Origin: Paralithodes platypus
Lineage: Eukaryota > Arthropoda > Malacostraca > Decapoda > Lithodidae
Direction: 5' to 3'
DNA: 64,000 bases
NCBI GenBank assembly: GCA_032716605.1
Contig: JAVRFV010002319.1
Location: 462,859 to 526,858 of the forward strand
Shown: positions 23,641-33,449 of the stretch, one piece after another
Layout: the number at the start of each line of letters is the position of its first letter
Position numbering within the stretch: the first letter of the stretch is position 1
Notes under the pieces: generated by a model
The model's input: only the letters and a program-made list of their open reading frames with translations
Database searches by the model: none
What the model was told of the DNA's origin: nothing
Position numbers and translations under genes: made by a program

Positions 23641-23782
23641 ACTTCCTAACCCTTTATCTCCCTGCCTGCCTACCTGTGAGTTTCTGCCTACACCATCCTG
23701 CTTTACTTATTTGGTGCCCCAGCCTGCCTAAACTTATCCCCCCCCCCCCCCCCCTCTTGAGACACACCGCCTGTTTGCCATA

Positions 23783-24058
23783 TTAACCCCTTCAGTACCG
23801 GTGCTAGCCTTTTAACTTCATTCTGGCTACTACTAGACCCTTGTATTAACCCTCTGAAGCTCTGACGCGTTTTAGAAGTTTATTTTGGCTATCTTTAGAC
23901 GATTTTATGCAGCTTAGGAAGTATTTGTGGGTATTAAAAGGGTAAATACTATCTCAATCAGCCCTTTGTCTTCCATATACCGCTGCTAATCTGAATAACA
24001 TCGTCTAATAGTAGCCAGAAACAGTACAGAAACGCGTATTGGAGCTTGAAAGGGTTAA
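23783..24058. mobile_element. Two nested MITE-C copies
   Basis: An outer TTAACCCCTTCAGTACCGG begins at 23783 and an inner TTAACCCTCTGAAGC begins at 23846. Outer right-arm motifs GTCTAATAGTAGCCAGAA and GGAGCTTGAAAGGGTTAA end at 24058. The inner copy lies at a TTAA of the outer one, giving a second left terminus and an internal AAAAGGGTAAA remnant near 23938. Confidence 0.75.
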
Positions 24059-24318
24059 GTTTAGAAAGAGCCTCCAGCATTTACCAGGCTTAAAACTATC
24101 TCACTTAACCCCTCCACTTGCTCAATTCTCGGTGTATAAGATTCCCCCCACTGTAGTAACTATATCTGCCTTCTGAATTCAAGTTATTAAAGATTTCAGT
24201 CAAGTTACGTAAGGTACATAATTACCGGTGTCTGTCTTCGGAATTCCAGCTTTGTACGATTCCACCCAGCTATTTTTGTCTGTCTTCAGTTCGCTTGCCG
24301 ACACTAATGCACAACAAT

Positions 24319-24322
<4 letters not shown>

Positions 24323-24389
<67 letters not shown>

Positions 24390-24411
24390 GAAAGAGAGAG
24401 GAGAGAGAGAG

Positions 24412-24497
<86 letters not shown>
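24323..24497. repeat. (GA)n microsatellite with a GGA/GAAA-interrupted middle
   Basis: Two long perfect GA runs flank about 40 bp of interrupted GA (24380-24420). Confidence 0.97.
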
Positions 24498-24502
<5 letters not shown>

Positions 24503-24620
24503 GTTACCAAGATTACATTTGCCAATTATTACATGCCGGAAAAATCTCAAGTAAGAATTCGCCTTGAGAGAGATCAGCTGTATATTTGGCTAATATACTA
24601 TTTTCTCTCGCCCTTTGCAG

Positions 24621-24686
24621 CAAACAGACTCGGGGGGAGCAGCTCTCACCAAGGCCGCTGACGAACGACCGAACCTCCACATTAAG
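24621..24686 (+). CDS. Candidate internal exon of an unidentified host gene (66 nt)
   Basis: A textbook acceptor precedes it: a CTAATATAC branch-point-like sequence at about 24591, then the pyrimidine-rich TTTTCTCTCGCCCTTTGCAG ending at 24620. A strong donor, AAG|GTAAGG, follows at 24684-24692. The segment between is GC-rich against an AT-rich background, matches no repeat in the window and has a length divisible by three. Frame 0 reads QTDSGGAALTKAADERP then NLHIK without a stop. Frame +1 is also open and frame +2 has a TGA. The protein is not recognisable from 22 residues. If real, flanking sequence is intron. If not, it is a chance pair of splice-like sites. Confidence 0.45.
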
Positions 24687-24794
24687 GTAAGGTATCCTCC
24701 ATCTGTCTCACATAGCCTACTGGTTTTGTTATCATAGAGGCTGTCTGTCCACCAGTATCTTTATTCCTGTTAATTTATTCGTTTGTCTGTAAAC

Positions 24795-24860
24795 TGTATT
24801 TTTAATTTTTTCTATGTGGATGAGGGAGACAAAAGGTAAAGCTGTGACAAGCTGCTGTTT
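24795..24860 (-). mobile_element. LINE-B 3'-tail remnant
   Basis: TTTTTTCTATGTGGATGAGG and GAGACAAAAGG match, on the minus strand, the 3' UTR of LINE-B (compare 44897-44935 and 47078-47115). It is a very short 5'-truncated copy. Confidence 0.6.
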
Positions 24861-24899
24861 GTCTTTTCCTGTTGTATAATTTATTTGTCTCCTGTTGTT

Positions 24900-25480
24900 G
24901 TATAATTTATTTGTCTTCCTGTTTTATGCATTCTGTTTGTGTTTTCTTTCCTGTTTGCTTGTATTTTAGTTCTTCCTGTTCGTGTATTTGTTTTGGTCTG
25001 TATGTCTGTGTGTTTGTCTTTACCTGTTTGCTTGTATTATTTAGTTGTCTTCCTGTTCGTGTATTTGTTTGTCTGTATGTCTGTGTGTTTGTCTTTACCT
25101 GTTTGCTTGTATTATTTAGTTGTCTTCCTGTTCGTGTATTTGTTTGTCTGTATGTCTGTGTGTTTGTCTTTACCTGTTTGCTTGTATTATTTAGTTGTCT
25201 TCCTGTTCGTGTATTTGTTTGTCTGTATGTCTGTTGTGTTTGTCTTTACCTGTTTGCTTGTATTATTTAGTTGTCTTCCTGTTCGTGTATTTGTTTGTCT
25301 GTATGTCTGTGTGTTTGTCTTTACCTGTTTGCTTGTATTATTTAGTTGTCTTCCTGTTCGTGTATTTGTTTGTCTGTATGTCTGTGTGTTTGTCTTTACC
25401 TGTTAGCTTGTATTATTTAGTTGTCTTTTCTGTTCGTGTATTTGTTTGTCTGTATGCTTGTCTTTGTTATTTGTCTTCGT
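24900..25480. repeat. 75-bp tandem array, ~7 copies
   Basis: The unit contains TTGTCTTTACCTGTTTGCTTG and TCTTCCTGTTCGTGTATTTG. It is TG/CT-rich and lacks stop codons in all three plus frames, so long Cys/Val-rich frames are artefacts. Degenerate copies continue to about 25660. Confidence 0.95.
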
Positions 25481-25680
25481 GTTCATGTATTTGTTTGTCT
25501 GTATGCCTGTTTATAAGTCTGTTTGTCTATACTAGTTTGCTTTCTGTTATTTATTTGTCTTCCTGTTTATTCATTTGTTTGTCTGTATGTCTAATTGTCT
25601 TTACTTGTTTGCTTGTATTATTTATTTGACCATTTACTTGTACTTGTTTGCCTCATGCCCCTATTGTTTATATGATGCCC

Positions 25681-25715
25681 AGACCACCAATATACTCTTA
25701 CCCCCCCCCCCCCCC
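25681..25715. repeat. Poly(C) run
   Basis: About 17 consecutive C residues near 25700-25715, next to a motif (TTGAAAGACAGCAGCTGTTTTAC) that resembles the sequence after the poly(C) at about 23740-23757. Confidence 0.8.
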
Positions 25716-25728
25716 TTGAAAGACAGCA

Positions 25729-26350
25729 GCTGTTTTACCTTGTACCTTTCTGTCTCGCCTCCAGTCTGTCTCATATACTGGTTTGACGGTTAGTGGGATG
25801 ATCTGTTCCTGTCTGTCCTTTATTATTATAATTACTATAATATGTTTATACAACTGTCTCTTTCTACCTTTTCCTTAATTGGTTTGCTTGTAGGCCTGTC
25901 TGTGTCTGTCTGTGTCTGTCTGTACCAGTTTGCGTGTCTGTCTGTCTGGCTAGTGTTAGTCTAATTATTTGATTGCCTGTACCTGCCTGTCTCTAAGACT
26001 ATATCAGCTGTTTTACTTTGTTTATATACCCTTCTGCCTCGTCCTCCATCTGTCTCTTCTACTGGTTTGACGGATAGTGGGATGATCTGCTTCTGTCTCA
26101 TTCTACCTGTATCTGCCTGTCTACATCAGCTATTTTACCTTGTTTATATACCCTTCTGTCTCGTCCACCATATGTCTCTTCTACTGGTTTGACGGATAGT
26201 GGGATGATCTGCTTCTGTCTCATTCTACATGTATCTGTCTGTCTACATCAGCTATTTTACCTTGTTTATATACCCTTCTGTCTCGTCCTCCGTCTGTCTC
26301 TTCTACTGGTTTTACAGGTAGTGGGATGGTCTGCTTCTGTCTGTCTGTCC
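25729..26350. repeat. 122-bp tandem repeats, 3 good copies plus degenerate ones
   Basis: GGGATGATCTGCTTCTGTCT recurs at about 26079, 26201 and (as GGGATGGTCTGC) 26323. Each unit has ACCTTGTTTATATACCCTTC and CTTCTACTGGTTTGACGG. More diverged copies occur at about 25740-25810. Confidence 0.85.
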
Positions 26351-27299
26351 GAACGTCTACAGTATATTTAATACCGGTACTTACATTTAACCTTCTTGGC
26401 CAGACTGTGCTACCAGCCAAATGGTACGCGGCCGTCTCTGTGTGCTTGTCAAATGGTGCGAGGCCGTCTCTGTTTGCTTGTATGTAGTTAAATGCTTGAT
26501 AATATATATATATATATTCATTGATTCATTTAATCTCTTTGCCTGTTTGTGTTTACCTCTGATTGTCTGGGTATTTATTGTTTTGGTTAACGTAATATGC
26601 ATATACTTAAGCCGGTATCACACGAGCACTTTTCAGCCTAACTTTTATCTTCAACAATGGTCTGATCGCTTATAAGGTATACTTATATATAAAATGATGC
26701 CACCTAAATTCATCTATCTTCAGTCTAACTTCCGATATCATAGCAGAGGGTCCCAGAAATGTTGTCAGGAGAAAGTTGTTTGAATTGAGTGCTTACCTGT
26801 CTCTGTCGCTCTCCATTTTGTTTACTAGTATCTGTTTACTTGTACCGGTACCTATTTACTTGTACAGTCGCGCTAATAAGTGATGTCTCGGCACCAAGTA
26901 TGTTTTGATCAATAATTGGTATCAGCAATACAGTATATAAGCTATATCTGTGTGTAACTAACTTCAAACTTTGTGCTTATTGACCAGTTTGTTTTGATTA
27001 CTCGTCTTCCTCAAAATGACATTGCCATTTCATGAATTTTGTCTTCAGTCTGTCTATGGCTAATCTGTCTGTTTAGCCACCGACCTAGCTCTCAACCTGT
27101 TAATCAATCTCCGTGCTCCCTATCTCGCATGACTGTCTAATGCTCTGCCTGTCAGTTAGTATCAGTCACACTGTCTACTGATCTGACTGGCTTTCCTCAA
27201 TGTGTACAGTCAGTCCACACACACACACACACACACAGACATACGGTCACAGACACAGACACACACACACACATCAGAGCCCTAGTGACAAATGGGCGG
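26351..27299. other. Unassigned region with a Tc1/mariner-like terminus at 26862-26945
   Basis: TACAGTCGCGCTAATAAGTG and GGCACCAAGTATGTTTTGATC at 26862-26911 match, in inverse orientation, the right terminus of the MITE at 28372-28590 over about 75 bp. No second terminus was found nearby. (CA)n lies at 27216-27273. No gene is seen. Confidence 0.5.
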
Positions 27300-27660
27300 T
27301 ACAGTATATTTAACCTTTGGTGAGTTTGTACATGAAAGCATATTTAAGAACGTATTTAAGAAAATCCTTCACCGCATCGTTGAGAAGACGCCCAAAACGT
27401 GCTGCTCCCACTTGGTTCAGATGAACTCCATCGTCCGAAAACAAATAGTCATCGTAGTAGAAATTGTCCCAGGTGTCGACGAATCCCACGTTTTCCTTCC
27501 TGCAGAGGTTCCGCTAGACAACGATTTGTGCTGGTGGCTATGTTGTAAAATCGGCTCTCTACACCGAGCCGGGGGACGATTCCTGAGACGATGATCCTTG
27601 ATGACTTCTCCTTAAACGACTTGATCAGCTGCTGGTACTTTAAAAGAAAATCTTTCGACT
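27300..27660 (-). mobile_element. LINE-A ORF1 fragment, SGNH esterase domain
   Basis: The minus-strand translation contains LLKYQQLIKSFKEKSSRII, the block VSGIVPRLGVESRFYN, a CLAEPLQEGKR segment and, in a second frame, DDGVHLN followed by a helical C-terminus. GIVPR and the Asp/His pair of DGVHLN correspond to SGNH/GDSL hydrolase blocks, as described for esterase-bearing ORF1 of CR1-like LINEs. Nucleophile and Gly blocks lie upstream and are missing here. At least one frameshift is present. The sense 5' edge is fused to (CT)n(C)n. Confidence 0.8.
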
Positions 27661-27671
27661 GGGGGGGGGGG

Positions 27672-27740
<69 letters not shown>

Positions 27741-27763
27741 CTCCCCCCCCCCCCCCCCCCCCG
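27660..27763. repeat. (G)n(AG)n(C)n compound tract
   Basis: A G14 run, about 60 bp of perfect AG, then CTCT and a C18 run. It is itself nearly self-complementary at its ends and forms the loop of the inverted LINE-A ORF1 pair. Confidence 0.97.
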
Positions 27764-27885
27764 GTCGGAAGATTTTCTTTTAAAGTACCAGCAGCTGATC
27801 AAGTAGTTTAAGGAGAAATCATCAAGGATCATCGTCTCAGGAATCGTCCCCCGGCTCGGTGTAGAGAGCCGATTCTACAACCCGC
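27763..27885 (+). mobile_element. Inverted copy of the LINE-A ORF1 fragment
   Basis: GGAAGATTTTCTTTTAAAGT, ACCAGCAGCTGATCAAGTAG and CATCAAGGATCATCGTCTCA are the near-perfect inverse of 27540-27655. It covers KYQQLIK to GVESRFYN and stops near 27885, about 20 bp before MITE-A copy 6. Confidence 0.9.
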
Positions 27886-27902
27886 AACACTCACACCCAG
27901 TA

Positions 27903-28206
27903 TTAAGGGAGCCCACCTCGCTTTTTTTCTCTTTTTCTCTGGATTGTATCCATTCGGCCCCATTCAGCCTACTGTTTAAGACGTTTACCCCCATCCAGGT
28001 GTCAATATTTTCCTGGCGAGCGGTAGCGAGCCAGCATAATTATTTATTTTGTTTTGACCGCAAGCTAAATTTGTACATTTTTCGATAGAAAAATGTTTTC
28101 TCCATACAATGCTGGCTCGCTATCGCTCGCCAGGAAAAAATCGACACCTGGATGGGAATAAACGTCTTAAAACAGTTGGCTGAATGGGGCCGAATGGATA
28201 CAAGCT
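27903..28206. mobile_element. MITE-A copy 6, right end truncated
   Basis: TTAAGGGAGCCCACCTCGC opens the element. Both core arms (CTGGCGAGCGGTAGCGAGCC and its inverse) and GAATGGGGCCGAATGGATAC are present, but the terminal GGTG...CCTTAA is missing after CAAGCTAAAC. Confidence 0.85.
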
Positions 28207-28371
28207 AAACAAACGCCCGGACAAACACAAACAAACAGACGTACCCGATAAAACAAGCAGGCCCAGTCAGGCGAGGAACCCGCACCTCGATATAATATCT
28301 TCCCGCACAAGCACTCATATTAATAATCGGTCTGTCTGTCTGTCTGTCGGTCTGTCTGTCTGTCTGTATGT

Positions 28372-28590
28372 ACGATCGCGCTAATAAGTCACGTCCCAGC
28401 TGGCATTACGTTTGGATTGTTCTGTGCTGTATTAATGTCTGTCAGATGCTGAATAGGGTGGGTAAGTGTAGCACATGTTTGTATATTTCACTCGATATGA
28501 AGAAATGAAGCTTAGATATTGCTGAAACGAAGTATTGATCAAAACATACTTGGTGCCGAGACATCACTTATTAGCACTCAGGAATATACG
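28372..28590. mobile_element. Tc1/mariner-type MITE
   Basis: A left end with GCGCTAATAAGTCACGTCCC and an inverted right end with GACATCACTTATTAGCAC share the motif GCTAATAAGT. The outer flank resembles the TACAGTCGCG start seen at 26862. About 200 bp long, noncoding. A TA target duplication is plausible but the outermost bases are eroded. (TCTG)n lies just upstream (28329-28368). Confidence 0.55.
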
Positions 28591-28850
28591 CCATTGCTGG
28601 GGGAGGCCAACACGAGACAACATTTAAAGTTTCTTATTCTCAGAGTCTGGGACCACTTTCGCGTTCTCTCGCCCCTTTCTCTGTCTCGTCGAGTAGGAGA
28701 ATTATACAAGGGGAGGAGGATTTTATCTGAATAATAATAGTAGTAAAATAATAACTAAATAAAATACTAATGTTAACCCGTCCGTTATAATAATAAACCG
28801 CTAATAATATAACAGCAACATCAATAAAAACCTAAATAAACTAACTAGAC

Positions 28851-28853
<3 letters not shown>
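28591..28853. other. Unassigned AT-rich spacer
   Basis: No recognisable element or gene. It is rich in AATAAT-like repeats toward the end. Confidence 0.5.

Positions 28854-28903
<50 letters not shown>
28854..28903. repeat. (CT)n microsatellite
   Basis: About 50 bp of perfect CT directly upstream of the truncated 5' edge of LINE-D copy 1. Confidence 0.97.
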
Positions 28904-28906
<3 letters not shown>

Positions 28907-29308
28907 GGTGCAGCGTAGAGCACAAAGTTGATTCCGACACTAAGAAATAAATCTTATCATGAAAGACAAAAAAAAAAAAAAATAAATAAATAAAAAAAAA
29001 AAAATAAAAAAAATAATAATAAAAGACGATTGCGAGGTCAATTAATCAAGTGTTTCAAGATACTAAAGGGATTTGACAAAATTAATGTAGATTCACTTTT
29101 CAAAATATATAATAGTTCATTAACTCGAGGAAACAGAATGAAATTAAAAACCAGGAGGGCGAATCTCGATATCACAAAGCACTTCTTCACCTACAGTGTG
29201 GTCATCGAGTGGAACAAATTGCCAGAGAAAGTGGTACAATGCAATACAATTGACACAATCAAAATAAGTTTAGACATTCATTTTGAGGAGGTGGTAATAA
29301 TATAGGTT
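28904..29308 (+). mobile_element. LINE-D copy 1, C-terminal fragment
   Basis: It begins at a diverged SVQRRA block (CAGCGTAGAGCACAAAG, ACTAAGAAATAAA), is interrupted by an A-rich expansion at 28966-29022, and continues in frame as RGQLIKCFKILKGFDKINV, then TRGNRMKLKTRRANLD, FFTYSVVIEWNKLPEKVVQ and the terminal VVII-stop. This is the RT thumb/C-terminal tail, homologous to 59920-60290. The stop is followed immediately by a 35-bp satellite. Confidence 0.9.
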
Positions 29309-30110
29309 AAGCATCAGTAGTATATAATATAATAATATAGGTTAAGCATCAGTAGTATATATAATAATATAGGTTAAGCATCAGTAGTATATAATATAAT
29401 AATATAGGTTAAGCATCAGTAGTATATAATATAATAATATAGGTTAAGCATCAGTAGTATATAATATAATAATATAGGTTAAGCATCAGTAGTATATAAT
29501 ATAATAATATAGGTTAAGCATCAGTAGTATATAATATAATAATAAGGTTAAGCATCATAGTATATAATATAATAATATAGGTTAAGCATCGTAGTATATA
29601 TATATAATATAGGTTAAGCATCAGTAGTATATAATATAATAATATAGGTTAAGCATCATTAGTATATAGAAATTATAGGTGAAGCATCAGTAAATATATA
29701 ATATATAGGTTAAGCATCAGTAGTATATAATATAATAATATAGGTTAAGCATCAGTAGTATATATATAATATATTAAGCATCAGTAGTATATAATATATA
29801 ATATATATAATATAGGTTAAGCATCATAGTATTATATAATAATATAGGTTAGCTGTCAGTATATAATATAATAATATAGGTTAAGCCTAGTATATAATAT
29901 AATACTATAGAAGCATCAGTATTATATAATATAATATATAGGTTAAGCAATGTAGTATATAATATAATAATATAGGTTAAGCATCAGTAGTATATAATAT
30001 ATAATATAGGTTACATCAGTAGTATATATATAATATGGTTAAGCTCTTAATAATTTAATAACTATGACACATAGTATATAATATATATAATATTTAGCAT
30101 CAGTATTTAT
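29295..30110. repeat. 35-bp satellite array starting at the LINE-D 3' end
   Basis: The unit AATATAGGTTAAGCATCAGT plus AGTATATAATATAAT recurs about 22 times. The first seven units are clean and later ones (29560-30110) carry frequent indels. The first unit overlaps the LINE stop codon (GGTAATAATATAG). Confidence 0.95.
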
Positions 30111-30955
30111 AATATCATTTTCTCTCAACTTCGTTCTCTACTATAAATTTCCCAGTAGAAGTTTTTTCACATTCTGCTGGGGGGACTTGTTCCCCAACTA
30201 AATGTCATGCGACCAACGGTCGGAGGGAGAAGTGGGTGGCGAGAAGAGCCTTCTGCTTTGCTAGCCTTGCCTTCCACTGTAGCAAATTCTATTTTAGCAT
30301 TAAGTCCGGACTACCTAGTAGGGACCGCAAGGTCTGTGTATTCTGTGTATCTACGTAACTCTATGTAACTTCCTTTACCACATATACACATACAAACACT
30401 TTCTTTTAATATTCCCGAGGCCGTTCCCCGATTCCATGCAATTTCGCGTAAGTGCCGTTTTCCCTCGTGTTTACACCGGCGATATCTCCGCGGCCGCGCT
30501 GTCGTATCCGTAGACGGAGGAGGAGGACCAATACTTAAGGTTGGTACGTTCACAGTACAGTTGAGTTATTCCTAGTACAGTAGCCTATTCTCTATTACAA
30601 TTGCCACTTGCGAGTTTCACGCTATAAGGAAGTTAGAGTTTTATCAGTGTTCCTCAGAGCTCTTTCAGTGCAGCCTATACTACCCCCTCTTCGTAGCACT
30701 CTACCTACCTATGTTGAGTTCGCCACTCTGCTAGTGGCACCGCCCTTCGTTGTTGTTTGAAAAACACCAACCACAAATCCTTCCAAGCTGCATAATATCG
30801 TCTCCAATATAGACATAATAACAGACACATCGCGTTAAATTAACAAGCCACACCGAAAAACATTATTTGGAGAAACATAATGCGGTATTTAAAACCAGAC
30901 ATACAATGGACAAGTTTAGTGGCTATATGTCGTGTAGATTATGTCTATGTCGTGT
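30111..30955. other. Unassigned region with a CpG-rich block and a dispersed repeat
   Basis: The interval 30303-30372 (GGACTACCTAGTAGGGACC, AGGTCTGTGTATTCTGTG, TATCTACGTAACTCTATG) matches 60486-60560 at about 85 percent by eye. A CpG-rich block follows at 30395-30520 (CCGAGGCCGTTCCCC, ATCTCCGCGGCCGCGC). It is unusual in this AT-rich window and could be a promoter or part of a retroelement 5' end. A minus-strand open frame of 80 codons crosses it without recognisable domains. Confidence 0.4.
30303..30372 (+). repeat. Dispersed repeat shared with 60486-60560
   Basis: The two copies keep CCTAGTRRGGACC, AAGGTCTGTGTRKTCTGTG and TATCTAYGTARCTCTATG. In the minus strand both read SYIEL-RYT-(Y/H)TDL, so it may be the edge of a retroelement. 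The family is not identified. Confidence 0.55.
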
Positions 30956-32021
30956 GAGGATTTGTGCTCTCTCTTCCTTTATATTAATAAACACAAACAC
31001 ATAATTATACCCCACACACAACACTCTCTCTCTCATCTAGATCTCTCTATTCTCTCCTCTCTCATCTCTCTCTCTCTCTCTCTCTCCCCTCCCAACTCTC
31101 TCTCCCGGGCTAGTCTCTACATTCCTCCGACTCTCCCGTCCATGCGACTACGCCCACACGGGGGAGGGACCTCTACGGGACCGTCTCCTCAACCTCACTC
31201 AAATCTCCTCTCCCCACACTCCTCCTCTCCAGTCCAATTGTTTGCTAGTTAGAGATTACTTAACATTGTACAACCTTATCACCCCCCCCCCACCCAACCC
31301 CCACTACCCTCCGATACTCTCTCTCTCCCTCTTGACTCTCTCTCGATCTCCCTCTCCTCTCTCGTCCATCTCCCCTCCCATTGTTTGCTAGTCCCCCTCG
31401 CCTCCAATCTTACTTGAACATGGTACAACCTTATCACACCCCCCCCCCCCCACCCCCCCCTCTCTCTCTCTCTCCTCTCTCCTATCTCATATCACATGAC
31501 CTTTATTGATTTGCTACTTAGAGATTACTTAACATTGTACAACAACTCCTTATCACCCACCTACTAGAATTATCACGCGGCACCCCACCATCACCGCCAA
31601 TCCTCTCTCTCACTCACCATCACCAACACATCTCTCTCTCCCCCAACCAATCTCACAACAACCGTCCTTAAATTCACATCAATCACCCCCCCCACCAATA
31701 TAATTGCCATCACCCTTAGATCACGCACCCCCCGAAAACTTGTACAACCTTATCACCCCCCCCCCACCCCCACCCTTCTCTCTCTCTCTTCGCTCTCATC
31801 ACACCCGCCAACCACCCACAATCACCCTCCACACTCCCCCACACAACCCCCCGCCCACGACACATCACACCCCCCACCGCCCACCCCACCACCCATCACA
31901 CCCCCATCACCACCCCCACCCCCCACCCAACCACCCCCCACAACCGCCACACCCACCTCACCTATCACCACCCCACCCCACTTATCACCCCCCACACCAG
32001 CCCCCCCCCACTCCCCACCCT

Positions 32022-32054
<33 letters not shown>

Positions 32055-32084
32055 TATGCCTTTATTGTTTGCTAGTTAGAGTGA
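30956..32084. repeat. Pyrimidine- and C-rich low-complexity region with ~5 degenerate repeats
   Basis: The motif TTGTTTGCTAGTTAGAGATT, followed by ACTTAACATTGTACAACC, TTATCACC and long C and CT runs, recurs in part at about 31238, 31383, 31510, 31738 and 32068. The last copy leads directly into the 5' region of the LINE-A full-length copy, so this may be the amplified 5' end of that element. It ends with (CT)n(CA)n at 32026-32055. Confidence 0.7.
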
Positions 32085-32174
32085 GTGAATTGTTTTTTAA
32101 GTGAGTGAAGTGTTGTAAAGTGAGTGAATTGTTTTTTAAGTGAGTGAAGTGATCTGAAGAAAGTGACTGTCACC

Positions 32175-33330
32175 ATGCCTCGCGCTTGTGCGAACTGCGC
32201 CGGTAGGTTTGGTGAGTCCATGTTTGCTACTATCGATCTTCAAGTCTGCCGGCTCTGCCATCAACGAGAGAATTTTACAGTGAAATTAGATGAAGCCTAC
32301 AACAAGATCAACATCCTCACCATGAAGCTGGAATCACTCCAAGAGTTTGTAACACACTCAACGTTTGGAAGTTGCCACAAACTTCAATTGTCACCGCACC
32401 GCACTCCAGCAAGCCACCAACGCCCCAAAACGTTCCAACTGCCAACAATTCAACGCCTACAGTAAGCCATTTTCAGCTGATTTTTCCGGGGATACTCCAG
32501 ATTCAAATAGCGACTCTCTTCCCCCTCAAGACAACTTGTCCGTGTCCCGTGAGGACAACGTTTGGCCCCAAGACCAGGAAAACAACATAACCGATTACCT
32601 AGTGTCAAAACCGTTTCCCCAGAATACTCGCAGACTCAGATGACGAAGAGGAAATAGAAGAAGTCTCGGCTCGTGGGAGACTCGATGATAACGTGGTCAG
32701 CTCACAGAGTGTTTTGCGCCAGGGCACCTAAGACCCAGGACGCGTTTGTTTGTATCCCTTGTGGTGGTGGGGATTGACGTAGTTGCAGCAGTTGACTTAA
32801 GGGTCTCAAAGCTGGCCCCAGCGAATACAATGTACGTCATCCACGTTTGGATCCAACGATGTACAAGCGAACCCGGTTCGGAAGATTTGCTTTTAAAGTA
32901 CCAGCAGCTGATCAAGGTCGTTTTAAGGAGAAGTCATCAAGGATCATCGTCCTCTGGAATCGTCCCCCCCGGCTCGGTGTATAGAGGCCGATTTTACAAC
33001 ATAGCCACCAGCACAAATCCGTTGTCTAGCAAACCTCTGCAGGAAGGAGAACGTGGGATTCGTCCGACACCTGGGACAATTTACTTAACTACTATGACAT
33101 TTGTTTTCGGACGATGGAGTTCATCTGAACCCAGGTGGGAGCAGGCGCGTTTTGGTGCGTCTTCTCCTCAACGAGTGCGGTGAAGGATTTTCGGAGAAGA
33201 AATCGACTCAGCACAGGACAACCAGGAAGGAGGACCGAAGACAGCGAGGACGGCAATCTACAAAGGAATTAAAATACTATAATCCGTCAAGAACCGCGAA
33301 TTTGGGATAAAGCTTCCACCAACCACGACC
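32175..33330 (+). pseudogene. LINE-A ORF1: Cys-rich N-terminus, coiled coil, SGNH esterase-like domain
   Basis: The Met at 32175 opens PRACANCAGRFGESM, with Cys pairs CANC and CRLC (residues 5-8 and about 30-33) of zinc-finger/PHD-like spacing. A heptad-like LDEAYNKINILTMKLESLQ (about 42-60) follows. The frame then shifts (near 32370 and 32460) into GDTPDSNSDSLPPQDN. Past 32640 more shifts lead to a block with ANTMYVIHV, then LLLKYQQLIK, SGIVP and FSDDGVHLNPGG (about 33101-33135). These match SGNH/GDSL blocks I, III and V in order, as reported for esterase-type ORF1 proteins of CR1-like LINEs. No intact protein is possible. Confidence 0.75.
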
Positions 33331-33449
33331 CAAATTTCAAAAACCGTCTGTATAAACGACCGCGGACCGAGGACAAGCCCTGAAGTGTAAATGTTTTTTG
33401 GATCCGACCAGAACCAATAATTTGAATAAGGACCGTTCCCTTGAATTCC

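Noticed and set aside
24872..25629. Cys/Val-rich frames of 130-155 codons
   Set aside because: They arise from a TG/CT-rich 75-bp tandem unit without stops in all three frames, not from a gene.
32163..32465. Host zinc-finger protein of 100 residues
   Set aside because: It is the N-terminus of LINE-A ORF1. Position, downstream esterase blocks and the following ORF2 explain it.
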